Assembly: GCF_030272615.1 (NCBI RefSeq)
Contig: NC_081412.1
Span: forward strand, 688,578,083-688,642,082
Direction: 5' to 3'
DNA: 64,000 nucleotides
Source of the DNA: Cryptomeria japonica
Taxonomy: Eukaryota > Streptophyta > Pinopsida > Cupressales > Cupressaceae
The position numbers were made by a program, and so were the translations under genes. Positions 25,097 through 36,281 of this stretch are shown one piece after another (the stretch's first letter is position 1; the number at the start of each line of letters is the position of its first letter). Under the pieces are notes generated by a model, which saw only the letters and a program-made list of their open reading frames with translations, was not told where the DNA came from and did not search any database.

Positions 25097-25129
25097 CGAG
25101 AGCTTTTCTACTATACAAAAGCTCTCGTG
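25095..25129. repeat. Perfect inverted repeat (13-bp arms, 9-bp loop)
   Basis: CACGAGAGCTTTT and its exact complement AAAAGCTCTCGTG are separated by nine bases. It starts at the point where direct repeat copy 1 loses similarity to copy 2. Confidence 0.9.
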
Positions 25130-25503
25130 AAATAAAAAAATTGTTATAATAAACATATTTTAGACAAAAAACCATTACAAGTTCAAGAAAAAATATCTTT
25201 ACCAAATATTTTTTAATTATTTTGAAGTTAATTTTAATGTAATAAAATATTATTTAAATTGAAAACAATTACAACTTCTATTTGTGATAATTTTATTTCC
25301 ATAGATACTACAAAAGTAAATCACTTATAAACTTCCTAAATTTATATTTTTTCATTAAATTTGTAATCTATTTTTTAAAATAATATAAAGAAATATTCTC
25401 ATAAATAATTTTTTATAGATAAGCCATTATATGTGCATTGTAGCATGATGTAACAAAAAACTTCTCTTCAACACATATTTCTAATTATTTGAAATTTAAT
25501 TTT

Positions 25504-25622
25504 GATTACAAAATATTAAATTGTTTTAATTTTATCTTAACTACATATATTTTTTTTGTATCAAAGATGAGAAAATGATAGTCAACAAAAGGACCAAGCT
25601 AAATAATAATAGAGACTTGTCA
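25504..25622. repeat. Direct repeat, copy 2 (119 bp)
   Basis: Second copy, 526 bp after the first. It ends at the SINE start. Confidence 0.85.
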
Positions 25623-25893
25623 GGGATGACCCTACAATACAATAGTTTGTTGTGAGCCTCCTACATGGGAGGTCTTGGGTTCAAATCTACTTGATGCCCA
25701 TGTGTCCCATACATAGGTAATGGAGAGATAAGGTGATGTCTAGGCATGGAAGATAGGACAACGCAAGGAGATATAAGTGTGTTATTGTCGAACAAACATG
25801 AGGATGAGGCCCCTCAAAAATGTGGTCTCATTGGTTGAATAGCTCTAGTCAAAAGCTAATACCACTTCAGCTATGATTGATCAAAAAAAAAAA
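25621..25893 (+). mobile_element. Probable tRNA-derived SINE
   Basis: A ~270-bp unit contains a polymerase III B-box-like GGTTCAAATC (25678-25688) in a Gly/Thr-tRNA-like context and ends in a short A tail (25883-25893). No convincing A box or target duplication could be fixed, so family and exact ends are uncertain. It does not code for protein. Confidence 0.5.
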
Positions 25894-27681
25894 TTGAATA
25901 CATTTGTCTATCTAAAACAAATATCCTCACAACAACTATGAAACATCTAGAATTGCATAACATAAAAAATTTCACACCATAATTAAAAATTAACACAAAC
26001 AAAATAAACTTGTTGTACATGATATGTGTTTTGGTTGTGGTTGCAATGCCCCAACCATGAGTGGGGCTCGATAACTAAAGAGTACTTACATGTATATCCT
26101 ATCTTCACTAATGTTAATGCTAGCTTTGAGGACAAAGAACAAAAAAATATTGATCCTATATAGTTTCTAATTATTGTATCAAACAATAATCAAATATTTA
26201 TAAATAGTATAACATGTTATTTCTCTTTTCTCTAATATGTAAAGATTAGACTTTACTAGTGAAATTAATCTATATTAAATATAACATTTAGTTTATGTTT
26301 GTGTTTATAAATATTTATTCTTTTCATTATATTGTTAGATTTGTATATAATTCTATCATTAAATTTATGATTTATGTTAGGAAAGTCAGTAGAAATATTT
26401 CCTAGATTGATGGCAAGAACTTTATCAAATAAAGAATAACTATGATACTTAGATGGATTTTTATTATGTTTATAGTCTCCAAACATTTTGTAGGTAGGTT
26501 GAAGATGCTCTCAATGATATTGGCATTGGTTAGCTATGCCAAGAACGACATGAACGAATCAATGCTCTTGAAAATTTTATATTTTTAGTATAATTTAATA
26601 CTTTTCTTATTGCAACCATTTGATTATGTTTCTCTCAGTTTATTTAACTTCATTGAGGATAATTGTGTTTGCAATACTCCAACAAACTCTAGTTCTTGGT
26701 TGGGGAGATGCATAAGAATAATTTTTTACAACTTCTACTTTTTTTCCTTGAATTTCTTTTTTAGTTAGTGAAGAATCTTCAATTTGTGATCTAAATTATA
26801 TGTTTAAGATTGGTTTCTTGAACAATATTATCCTTTCTCTATAATAACCACTACTTCATTTTTTATTTTATTTTTTATTGTTTAATAACAAGGATTTTTA
26901 TCCTAGCCTGCACCAGGAGAGGCCACATGGGGGACCTCTTCCCCAAATCCAACACTCCTCTTCCTATATTGCTCTCCCTACTCTCTCCACCTCTCCTCCT
27001 CTTCTTACTGTCTTCTTCATCCACCTCTTCTCTCCCTACTTCAGCCCTTCTCCCACCTTCCTTCCTCTGTTCATCCTTCCTACGATCTCCTCTCTAACTC
27101 CATGTTCTATTCTCCCTTCTACTCCATCCTCCCTCCTCCTCCACCATTTCTTCCTCCTTCCTCCCTAACACTTCCATCCACCAATCCTTCAGTTTGTGTA
27201 CTTGAAACACATTTTGGGTAGTACTTATTATCACAAGACAATAAATTTCCACCATACTATCTTGTGAAATCATTGAAGGAAACTATGTAACCATCCCAAG
27301 AAATTGAGCTATACATGATTTTATCAATGAAAAATTATATATTGTTAGTACATATATTAAATAATAAAATTGATAATACTAAATTAGAAAAAGAAGTGAT
27401 TTGAATACATTTATCTAATACCAAAATTTGATTAGAGCTTATGTAGAAGGCCACAACATGCAATATTTCCCATGCTTGTTTCAATTCATACACATAATAG
27501 CTTAACATATTCACAACATTTAAACAAATATTTTTTAGAACAATTATCAAAGTTATTTTCTTAAGTAAATTATAAAAAAAACAACCAAACAATCAACTAT
27601 TTAAAATAAAATAAAATAAGTTAAAGAAATAAACTAACTTCAAATAAAAATAATAATAATTTAATTAAAATATTAATAATA
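25894..27681. other. AT-rich sequence with a pyrimidine-rich block
   Basis: Non-coding by inspection. About 26930-27185 is a strongly C/T-biased stretch of repeated CTCCT/CTTCC phrases whose apparent open frame is compositional. The remainder is AT-rich, ending in runs of A/T-only triplets into which the next element inserted (target TTATT). Confidence 0.5.
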
Positions 27682-27686
27682 TTATT

Positions 27687-28881
27687 TGTAGCGTCCTAAA
27701 ATTGCGACACTTGCAATTTCGACTGCATTTGGGTCTTCACAATGGCGATGCAACACGGAACCTGAATGGAGACCCCGAAACTTGTTCATGACATCAAAAA
27801 CTGCATTTTTCTGCACCCTGGCCTGATCCTCCTTGCACCCTGCTGTCCCGGGAGGTGGGACCATGGCGCCCAGCGCCTTGGTCCCTGGCCCTATTTTTGG
27901 GCCCCGTCTCTTTTGGGTCTCAGGTCTTTATGTTTGCAAATTGGAAAATAATCTTCCCAGGTTGGCCTAAGGTCGAAAAAATCAGTCTATCAACCCTAAT
28001 TGACAAGTATATAAACTACATTTCCTCTCCCATTTTGGTAGAGGGAAAAAAGGCGGAAACGATATTCAAACATTCAAGCATTCAAACATTCAAGCATTCA
28101 AGCATTCCTTCAAGCAATTGAGCATTCTAAGTCTCCATTCAAGGCTAAGTGTTGCATTCAAGACAAGGATTCAACCATTGAAGAGGAGATCACATACAAC
28201 ATACAACATACAACAACATTTACACCTTCGCATGTAAGAATACAAACATTCTTACAACAAGGTATCAGTACTTGTTTACATTACAAACATTTGCATTTAC
28301 AGCATTCTCATTTCTTGGTTAATTCCAAAACCGGGGTTTGACCTAAAGGCAAACCCCTCATCCCTAACCCCCCAATCGTCCTTTCTTTTCTGTGTGTAGG
28401 TTGCAGGTGCGCGGCTGTAATTGAAGATCTGGAATCCTTGTGCAGAGACGAACAGATCCCCCTTCGTTTCGCGGATTTTTCGGAGGACCGTGTGCACACC
28501 GGGCGCCATCATCCCGTCAACTTTCGCTCAAATTTGCAGAACAGCACCGTCTCGACATTTTATTGCTAATTTCAGGTCCGCAGCTTCATCCCATATCCCT
28601 ATCTCTGTTTATAAGCGAATCTTTCCTACTTTACATGCATTCCTAGTTCAATCTTTCTATTTACATTCTTTACAAAAGAGGGTATCCTTGATGTCTTAAC
28701 CCTTGAAACTCATATAGAATCCAATCTTGCATTGCGTGGGATTGGATCTTGTGGGTTTCAACCCATCTTTTGAATGTAAAGTCTCCCCTAAGTGAAAACC
28801 ATCAACCCTAGTGACTCTCCCTTCTCTCTCCTTGGAGTTGGGGAGGGGAGAACGACTAGGGTTCGATTTTTCCACTTTACA
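27687..28881 (+). repeat. 5' LTR
   Basis: TGTAGCG...TTTACA. It contains a short CATTCAAG/CATTCAAA tandem run near 28067-28110 and one copy of the GGACCGTGTGCAC motif near 28484. Open frames inside it are incidental. Confidence 0.95.
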
Positions 28882-28884
28882 TTT

Positions 28885-28903
28885 TGGTGAACCCGACGTG
28901 AAC
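28885..28903 (+). promoter_or_regulatory. Primer binding site (donor tRNA not assigned)
   Basis: TGGTGAACCCGACGTGAAC begins with the TGG expected opposite a tRNA CCA end and sits three bases after the LTR. I could not name the tRNA with confidence. Confidence 0.6.
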
Positions 28904-30293
28904 ATCCTCATTCTGATTATTCATGGTTAGATCTGAAAATTTTGCCTTCCTAAATTTCCATGTTTGATCTTTTGCAAATTTTAGAGGTTGATTGCATAAA
29001 AAACCCTAAAATTTTCTTTTAAGTAATTAAACTTGTGAAATGTTTAATTGTTAATGCTTGTTTCAGATTTACCCTTCTATTGTAAATTATCAATTCATAT
29101 TTGTGCTTTAATTCTGAAAATTAAGTGGTTAAATGTCAAAACCCTAATTTTTAATACCTTCTTGATTCAACCTTTGACTGATAATATCACTAATCAAAAC
29201 ACTTCCAAATCGGCTGTAACTTTGGATTCCGCATTAAAATCACAATATCTCTCATCCCTGAAAATTTGGAAAAAAGTTGCAAGGACCGTGTGCACCTCGA
29301 GCGCCATCATCCCCGACATTTTTTCTGAAATTTCGGGAGCTAGATCTTACTGTATTTTTCTGCTAAAATCCAGAATTTTGGCTGATTTTATCAATTTTAA
29401 CACTTTCAAAATTAAAGTCAAAGTTGGTCTAGCGATTGCTTGGATTGAGGCTTCTAATCATTCAAAAATTGTTGAAATTGAAATTCATATCAAAATTGTG
29501 TTTCTTACAGTCCTAAATCTGAAAAGTGTGTTGGCATTCATTCGAAATTTCAATGTTTTATTCAAATTTTTGCAGTTTGTGACTTTTGAAATCAAGTGTT
29601 TAATTGCAACATCTTTGATTTCCACTTTCAAATTCGAATTTTGCATGAAATCGAGTCAACTTTTAAATTTCAAAACCTGCATTGCTTTCAGCATTCCCTC
29701 TAAAATCATAAAATTCAAAATTTTAGTTTCCCCCTCTTTTTCAAGATTCAAATTTTGCATTTTTCAACAATCTTGGTAGGGTTCAATTTTGAGATTGCAA
29801 CTTTAATTTGGCCTATCTACAGATCGTAAAATCACTCAATTTTTTCAGATTAGCTTTAAAATCATCATAACTTTCATCCCTGAAAATTTCAAAAAAAGTT
29901 GCGAGGACCATGTGCACTCCGTTCGCCACGGTCCCGGACATTTTTTCCGAAATTTCGAGAGATTGTCCTGATTGTATTTAACAGCTTAAATCTAGGAGAT
30001 TGGCTGATTTTATTGAAATTTGCTACCTCTAAAATTCAAAATCTTCTCTCTCTCTTTAGTGCATGAGTTTTACAACAATAAGCTCTACTTACACTATTCC
30101 CGTTAGATGAAGCCTTAGAATTAAGTCTTTCCAAGGTGTAATTACCGAGGAGATGGAACCTAATTTGAATGGCCTTTTTAACGAGGACATGGGTAATTCC
30201 TCTAATCCTCTTAATGATGAAGAAGCTCTCCATGAGGTTTCTGTAGAACAACTTTCAAAATTGGATAACCAATTTGATGATTTTTGATAATGG
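28904..30293 (+). other. Leader region of the gag-protease element
   Basis: A ~1.4-kb untranslated leader. It holds two more copies (near 29282 and 29908) of the GGACCRTGTGCAC motif that also occurs in each LTR. A 243-codon open frame at 29048-29779 has low-complexity composition (Phe/Ile/Lys) and no family likeness, so it is probably accidental. From about 30183 a gag-like frame precedes the main ORF in frame but is closed by consecutive TGA and TAA just before ATG 30294. Confidence 0.6.
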
Positions 30294-33200
30294 ATGTCTC
30301 AAGAATACCCCGATAGTCAAGCTCTTTCATTAATTGAGGGTCTAAAACGTATGGTTCAAAGTGATAAGAATGGAATTGATATTTTGCGTGGTTTTGCACA
30401 CATTGTGGATTCGAATGTGATGCCTATGAAAATTTGTGCTGAAACCTTAGGTTACACACAACCTCCTACTCAAGTTAATCATTCTATTCCTTTGACAACT
30501 TCTATTGCTAGTATACCTACTTTTACATCAAACATAATGACTACTTCAATACAAGACATTCCTCCTATGATCACTAATCATGGGGGCAATCCCTCTTCTT
30601 CAATCAACCCTCTTCCTTCATTCAATCCAACTTCTTCATTCATTCCTTCAATGAGTGTTCCTATTATATCTCCACAAATGAACCTGGCGCAAGGGGGCAA
30701 TTCATTTAACCCTTCCATTCCTCCTTGTAGTGTTCCTCCTTTCCAATCATCTCCTATGACTAACTACCATAGTGTTCCACCACCTTACTCTCTACCTTCT
30801 TTCAATAACATAACACCTCCATCACAATCTAACACGTCTAATATGAACTCTTCGACTGAAGTGACCATTAACAATCTTGCACAAACTGTCTCTTCTTTGC
30901 AGCAACAAATTGCCTCTATGAATCAATCTAAGTTTAGTGTGCCCACATTTGATGTTGCGAGCCCACTTTCTCTTGACATTGTTCGAGCTATCCCCCCTAA
31001 ACATGTTGAAATTCCGCATTTGGAGCTTTATAATGGTAAGGGTGATCCTCTAACACATGTTAAGACCTTTCAAACAATATGCACTGATTTTGCTTATGAC
31101 CAAAGGTTGCTTGCAAAACTATTTACTAGAACATTAAGAGATAAAGCCCTACAATGGTATTGCTCATTGTCTTCCTATTCTATTTCTTCTTTCGAACAAC
31201 TTGCAAATGCTTTTATTCAACAATTTCAAAACAATATAAGTCCTAAAGTTACTTTGATTGATTTAATGCATTGCAAACAAGGTGTTAAAGAAAAAGTGAT
31301 TGATTTCATTGGTAGATATAAGCATTTGTATGCTCAAATTTCTTTTCCAGTACCTGACAATGATATTCAAAGAATCTTTATTTCTAATTTACAAAAAGAT
31401 ATTAGAGAAAAACTCCTGTTTTCTGAGTTTACTTCTTTCCAACAGTTGTGTGCAACTCTTCACAATTATCAACTGACTGTGAGTCAAATGGAACAAGCAA
31501 ATCCTATGGCTCTGGGTGATAAGGGTGATAGTAGTCAAAAACCATTTGGGAAGTTTAAACCGAACAGAGAGTCAATTAAATTCAATGAAAACATCATCAA
31601 CAACAATGTGAATGCAGCATCAGGTGTGCCTCCTATTTCTAAGTTTTTCAAGAAAGAAAGAAAGTTCACTCCTTTGAATGAATCATTGCATAGTATTATG
31701 AATAAGTTATTGGAACAAAATGTGCTTACTCTTCCTCCTATAAGGCAAATAGATCCTGCAAAGATTAACTCACCCTATTTTGATAACAAATCTTTTTGTC
31801 AATTTCATCGTCATCCTGGGCATGATACTGAAAAATGTTTTGCTTTAAAGGGTAAAATTCAAGATTTGATTGATAATAATACTATCTCTGTTTCTGGAGT
31901 GAATGATAAAGGCAACACATCTGTAGCTCCTCCTAACCAAAATCTTCAGATTTTTACTGATCCATTACCTTCTCATACCTCTAATGCGATTGATACTAAT
32001 GATTCATCTGTCTCACCTGATGATCTTGTGTCTATGGCTCCGAATGTGATTAACTTTGTAGAGCAGCAGAAAATCCCTAAAGAACTTTCCATCACATTTG
32101 ATTCCAATGAAACTATCAGGGCACCTGATGGTCCTTTATATATAGTTGCAAAAGTCAAGAATACACCTTGCCGTGGAGTGCTTATTGATCCTTCTTGCAT
32201 GGTTAATGTCATTACTGAAGAATTTCTTTTTACTTTGCAATTGAATCAAGTGATCTATGATGAAACAAATGTGGTTGTGAAATTATTTGATGCATTTTCT
32301 TCTCCTGCAATTGGTTCTATTACATTACCTATTGAGGTCCATAACAAACCCCTTGATGTGGACTTTGCTATTATTCCATCATCTGAACAATTTTGTGTGA
32401 AGCTAGGCTATCCTTGGCTATCTTCCATGAAAGCTATTACTTCTCCTATTCACAAGTGTTTGAAATTTCCCCATAATGGTGAAGTTGTTACTGTTAATCA
32501 TAGTCTCTTTAAACCAGCTGAAAGAACTTCTAGTGTTCCTATTGATTACTTTTGGCCTAAACAATTCCAATCTCTTCCTCCGCGAAGTGATCATCTTTTC
32601 AAATCTTATCAAAAGTGGAAAAAAGATATGATCCTATCTCTAAGTGAACCTAGAACACCCAAACTTGACATCCCTATCGTTCTTGAGAAGGAAGTTCTTC
32701 CTTTGAAAGATAAAACTAATGTCTTTCCTCAAGAAGATTCCCAACCCATCCCTATGGATGTGACTATGCCTATGACTAATAAACTTCCTAAAAGTAGACC
32801 TATCCCTCCTCGTCATGATGGACTTGTTCTCCTTCCTAAACCAAGTATTCCTCCCTTATATGGAGCAGTTCCTCCTCCTTCCTCTTATGGAGAGAAGAGA
32901 CCTTCCTCTTCTCCTATTATTCAACCTAAGAGACCACAACCTAAACACCCAAGTGATAAGGATGAGAACATTCCTCCTCCTCAATCTTCTCAACTTCCTA
33001 CTAAGACTAGACAAAATCGTTCTGCACGTGAACGCCGACGAAAGCGTCATCTTAGAGCTCAAGTAGCTGCTTCTCACACTTTGCAATCCCCAAAAACACC
33101 TTCAGCCAATATTATTCCATTTTCGCCTCAGCTGACGATTGAGCCGAAATCTCCTAAACATAAGATGCATGATGGTCTTGATCCTGTGCGAGTTAAAGAC

Positions 33201-33461
33201 CCTATTTTTATAAATCTTGATGATGATATAGATGAAAATGTTATTCATGATGAAAATATTACTCCTGTTCATTCTGATAGTGAATATGAATATGTTGATG
33301 TTGATAACCATCTATCTAACGAATTTTCTAAAGCACTTATCCTAGCTCCTAGACAAGAACAACGTGGCTCGGAACATGAACATAGCCCTTGTTTGGATCT
33401 TGTGATAGCTTCGTCTACTATGTTGAATGTTCCTCCTCTAGCGTGTTTCCTACCTTCCTGA
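30294..33461 (+). CDS. Gag-protease polyprotein, intact, 1,055 residues
   Basis: Structural protein with a protease-like domain of a Ty3/gypsy-type retroelement; it would form particles that package the element RNA. Residues 1-230 are Pro/Ser/Thr/Asn-rich. About 237-395 is the retrotransposon gag domain (PHLELYNGKGDP, ALQWYCSL, LANAFIQQF). About 500-520 is a Cys/His patch (FCQFHRHPGHDTEKC). About 610-740 is a retropepsin-like fold with GVLIDPS at the usual D-S/T-G position and LGYPWL further on; the glycine of the catalytic triad is replaced, so proteolytic activity is doubtful. Around 905-920 is a basic cluster (RQNRSARERRRKRHLRAQ). An acidic tail follows. The start is the first ATG after tandem in-frame stops. 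The frame has no break over 3.1 kb, consistent with the low LTR divergence. Confidence 0.9.
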   Translation: MSQEYPDSQALSLIEGLKRMVQSDKNGIDILRGFAHIVDSNVMPMKICAETLGYTQPPTQVNHSIPLTTSIASIPTFTSNIMTTSIQDIPPMITNHGGNPSSSINPLPSFNPTSSFIPSMSVPIISPQMNLAQGGNSFNPSIPPCSVPPFQSSPMTNYHSVPPPYSLPSFNNITPPSQSNTSNMNSSTEVTINNLAQTVSSLQQQIASMNQSKFSVPTFDVASPLSLDIVRAIPPKHVEIPHLELYNGKGDPLTHVKTFQTICTDFAYDQRLLAKLFTRTLRDKALQWYCSLSSYSISSFEQLANAFIQQFQNNISPKVTLIDLMHCKQGVKEKVIDFIGRYKHLYAQISFPVPDNDIQRIFISNLQKDIREKLLFSEFTSFQQLCATLHNYQLTVSQMEQANPMALGDKGDSSQKPFGKFKPNRESIKFNENIINNNVNAASGVPPISKFFKKERKFTPLNESLHSIMNKLLEQNVLTLPPIRQIDPAKINSPYFDNKSFCQFHRHPGHDTEKCFALKGKIQDLIDNNTISVSGVNDKGNTSVAPPNQNLQIFTDPLPSHTSNAIDTNDSSVSPDDLVSMAPNVINFVEQQKIPKELSITFDSNETIRAPDGPLYIVAKVKNTPCRGVLIDPSCMVNVITEEFLFTLQLNQVIYDETNVVVKLFDAFSSPAIGSITLPIEVHNKPLDVDFAIIPSSEQFCVKLGYPWLSSMKAITSPIHKCLKFPHNGEVVTVNHSLFKPAERTSSVPIDYFWPKQFQSLPPRSDHLFKSYQKWKKDMILSLSEPRTPKLDIPIVLEKEVLPLKDKTNVFPQEDSQPIPMDVTMPMTNKLPKSRPIPPRHDGLVLLPKPSIPPLYGAVPPPSSYGEKRPSSSPIIQPKRPQPKHPSDKDENIPPPQSSQLPTKTRQNRSARERRRKRHLRAQVAASHTLQSPKTPSANIIPFSPQLTIEPKSPKHKMHDGLDPVRVKDPIFINLDDDIDENVIHDENITPVHSDSEYEYVDVDNHLSNEFSKALILAPRQEQRGSEHEHSPCLDLVIASSTMLNVPPLACFLPS

Positions 33462-34259
33462 AATATTGATCAGCAAGATCGGGGGGTAGATGACGTGCTA
33501 GACTAGTTCATTAGCATAGCAGAGTCTCTCCTCCTCTCTTGATCTCTTTTGTTACTTCTTCTATGTGTTATTCTCATTCTTCTATTTGTTGTCCCTAGTG
33601 TTGTCTACTTGAGGACGATGCAAAACATTGAGATCTCTTTTGGTCTCTCTCATGTTGACTCAAAAGACACATGTGTTCCCTTCTTCTAGGTGACCTTCCT
33701 TGATTGGGGAATGAAGAACAATTATGCATACATACATATGATATACATGAATTATCATATAGCATACTGACCCCGAGGAAATCGAAGTCACCTTGTGCTT
33801 TGTGTTTTGTGTCTATTATCCTTGGGCTTATCTCATACTTGGGGGCTAAATCCTTGTGATAACGTGCTCCTTTCCCTTCTCATTCTTATATGTATCACTA
33901 CCTTAAAGTAATCACCCCCGGTGAGGTGTGTGCGATCGCTTTAACGTAGGGGGGGCATACATCCCGTCCATATCTCTTCAAGATACTTGAAAGTTTCTTG
34001 GCGAATTTAGCTTTGCCTTGAAAATTTTTGATATCTTTCTTGCATGACTCATAGTGAGGGAACCTTACTACTGACAGTCATGGTTCTCCCTCGTGATCTT
34101 CCCTTTTACTTTGTCAATCAAAGTCGTAAGATCCTTAGTCCACTGGGGGCTTGGTGTATCTTGCCTCCTTGACGTGGTGAAAGTCTTTCAATGTTGATTC
34201 CTTGTACTTTACCGGAAGTATGAGCGTACGCTTATACTCCCGCTAAAGTGGGGGCTAAA
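33462..34259 (+). other. 3' untranslated region and polypurine tract of the gag-protease element
   Basis: About 0.8 kb without coding sequence between the gag-protease stop and the 3' LTR. GGGGGCT occurs three times (about 33841, 34145, 34249). The last, in AAAGTGGGGGCTAAA (34245-34259), is the functional tract position directly before the LTR. No polymerase remnant was found. Confidence 0.7.
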
Positions 34260-35454
34260 TGTAGCGTCCTAAAATTGCGACACTTGCAATTTCGACTGCA
34301 TTTGGGTCTTCACGATGGCGATGCAACATGGAACCTGAATGGAGACCCCAAAACTTGTTCATGACATCAAAAACTGCATTTTTCTGCACCCTGGCCTGAT
34401 CCTCCTTGCACCCTGCTGTCCCGGGAGGTGGGACCATGGCGCCCAGCGCCCTGGTCCCTGGCCCTATTTTTGGGCCCCGTCTCTTTTGGGTCTCGGGTCT
34501 TTATGTTTGCAAATTGGAAAATAATCTTCCCAGGTCGGCCTAAGGTCAGAAAAATCAATCTATCAACCCTAATTGACAAGTATATAAACTACATTTCCTC
34601 TCCCATTTTGGTAGAGGGAAAAAAGGCGGAAACGATATTCAAACATTCAAGCATTCAAACATTCAAGCATTCAAGCATTCCTTCAAGCAATTGAGCATTC
34701 TAAGTCTCCATTCAAGGCTAAGTGTTGCATTCAAGACAAGGATTCAACCATTGAAGAGGAGATCACATACAACATACAACATACAACAACATTTACACCT
34801 TCGCATGTAAGAATACAAACATTCTTACAACAAGGTATCAGTACTTGTTTACATTACAAACATTTGCATTTACAGCATTCTCATTTCTTGGTTAATTCCA
34901 AAACCGGGGTTTGACCTAAAGGCAAACCCCTTATCCCTAACCCCCCAATTATCCTCTCTTTTCTGTGTGTAGGTTGCAGGTACGCGACTGTAATTGAAGA
35001 TCTGGAATCCTTGTGCAGAGATGAACAGATCCCCCTTCGTTTCGCGGATTTTTCGGAGGACCGTGTGCATGCCGGGCGCCATCGTCCCGTCAAATTTCGC
35101 TCAAATTTGTAGAACAGCACCGTCTCGACATTTTACTGCTAATTCCAGGTCCGTAGCTTCATCCCATATCCCTATCTCTGTTTATAAGCGAATCTTTCCT
35201 ACTTTACATGCATTCCTAGTTCAATCTTTCTATTTACATTCTTTACAAAAGAGGGTATCCTTGATGTCTTAACCCTTGAAACTCATATAGAATCCAATCT
35301 TGCATTGCGTGGGATTGGATCTTGTGGGTTTCAACCCATCTTTTGAATGTAAAGTCTCCCCTAAGTGAAAACCATCAACCCTAGTGACTCTCCCTTCTCT
35401 CTCCTTGGAGTTGGGGAGGGGAGAACGACTAGGGTTCGATTTTTCCGCTTTACA
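34260..35454 (+). repeat. 3' LTR
   Basis: Same length as the 5' LTR. About 25 differences, all but one of them transitions, and no indels. Confidence 0.95.
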
Positions 35455-35459
35455 TTATT

Positions 35460-35967
35460 ATAAAAATAAAAAATATAATTATAATATATATATATTATAT
35501 TGATATAATTATTTTAATTAATATACTGATATTATATATAAGAAATTTTTAATATTTCTTCAAATAAAAATAAATTAATTAATATAAATAAAAACAATAA
35601 TTGTTAAATAATGTTAAAATGAAATAGAAAATCAAGAAAATCCATTTGTTTCATCTCATTGCTTGACATTGAAGTTAACATGATTTTACAATATGTATGA
35701 AATGTTTCACAATTATACAAAAAAAAAATGATTAAATCCTTATATTTGTAAATCCATCGACGCTTTTAAAAAAATTGCTATTATATAAACTTATAATAGT
35801 TATCTTAGAAATGTCTACACATTTTGTCACCCCTGTTAGATCTTGAAAAATTACATGTCAACATGAGTTGCTTTTGCAAAAGTTAGATAATGGACACATA
35901 AACAATGTCACATTCAATTAATTGGGTCAATAATTAATTTGATTTTGCTGTTCCATTGACTTTCAAT

Positions 35968-36007
<40 letters not shown>

Positions 36008-36009
36008 TA
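35460..36009. other. AT-rich sequence with (TA)n microsatellite
   Basis: A/T-dominated DNA with no genes. A TA dinucleotide run occupies 35972-36005, directly at the 3' end of the LINE that follows on the minus strand. The run may be the LINE tail or the insertion target. Confidence 0.7.
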
Positions 36010-36281
36010 TAATAAGTAAATAGTTGCAGAGGGGCAACACCCTTGTACTAATCAAAATAAGAGAATACAAGGCCTGATTGAGTGAGAGCAGAAGGGGGAA
36101 AGAACCAGGAAGAAAACCCCCTACCCTAGCTCTATTCCTTATACAAAAAAACCATCAATGGAGGCTGGATAAGTACAAAACATCAATTGCCAACCTCTGG
36201 AAGTAGATAGCAGAGGCCTTTAAACAAAAAAAGACAATAACCAAAACAGAGAAACCAGAGAGAGAGAGGTGACAACCGAAG

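Larger units (their letters stand above)
27687..35454 (+). mobile_element. Gag-protease-only LTR element (TR-GAG type)
   Basis: A complete element of 7,768 bp. LTRs of exactly 1,195 bp each (27687-28881 and 34260-35454) differ by about 25 substitutions and no indels. Perfect 5-bp target duplication TTATT at 27682-27686 and 35455-35459. A primer-site-like TGGTGAACCCGACG lies three bases after the 5' LTR, and a G-rich polypurine tract abuts the 3' LTR. The only long reading frame is an intact 1,055-codon gag-protease ORF in the sense orientation. Integrase, RT and RNase H are absent, so it must depend on a helper. The gag layout is Ty3/gypsy-like. Confidence 0.93.

Noticed and set aside
25621-25893. 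Possible tRNA gene because of a GGTTCAAATC B box
   Set aside because: No cloverleaf could be drawn and the unit is ~270 bp with an A tail, fitting a SINE better.
26878-27168. 96-codon plus-strand frame
   Set aside because: Produced by a C/T-rich low-complexity tract (Ser/Pro/Leu only).
27855-28121. Open frames repeated in both LTRs (27855-28121 and 34428-34694)
   Set aside because: Identical because the LTRs are duplicates; no start context or domain supports a protein.
29048-29779. 243-codon open frame in the leader of the gag-protease element
   Set aside because: Low-complexity Phe/Ile/Lys composition, no family likeness, and it lies in an element leader; best explained by chance in AT-rich sequence.
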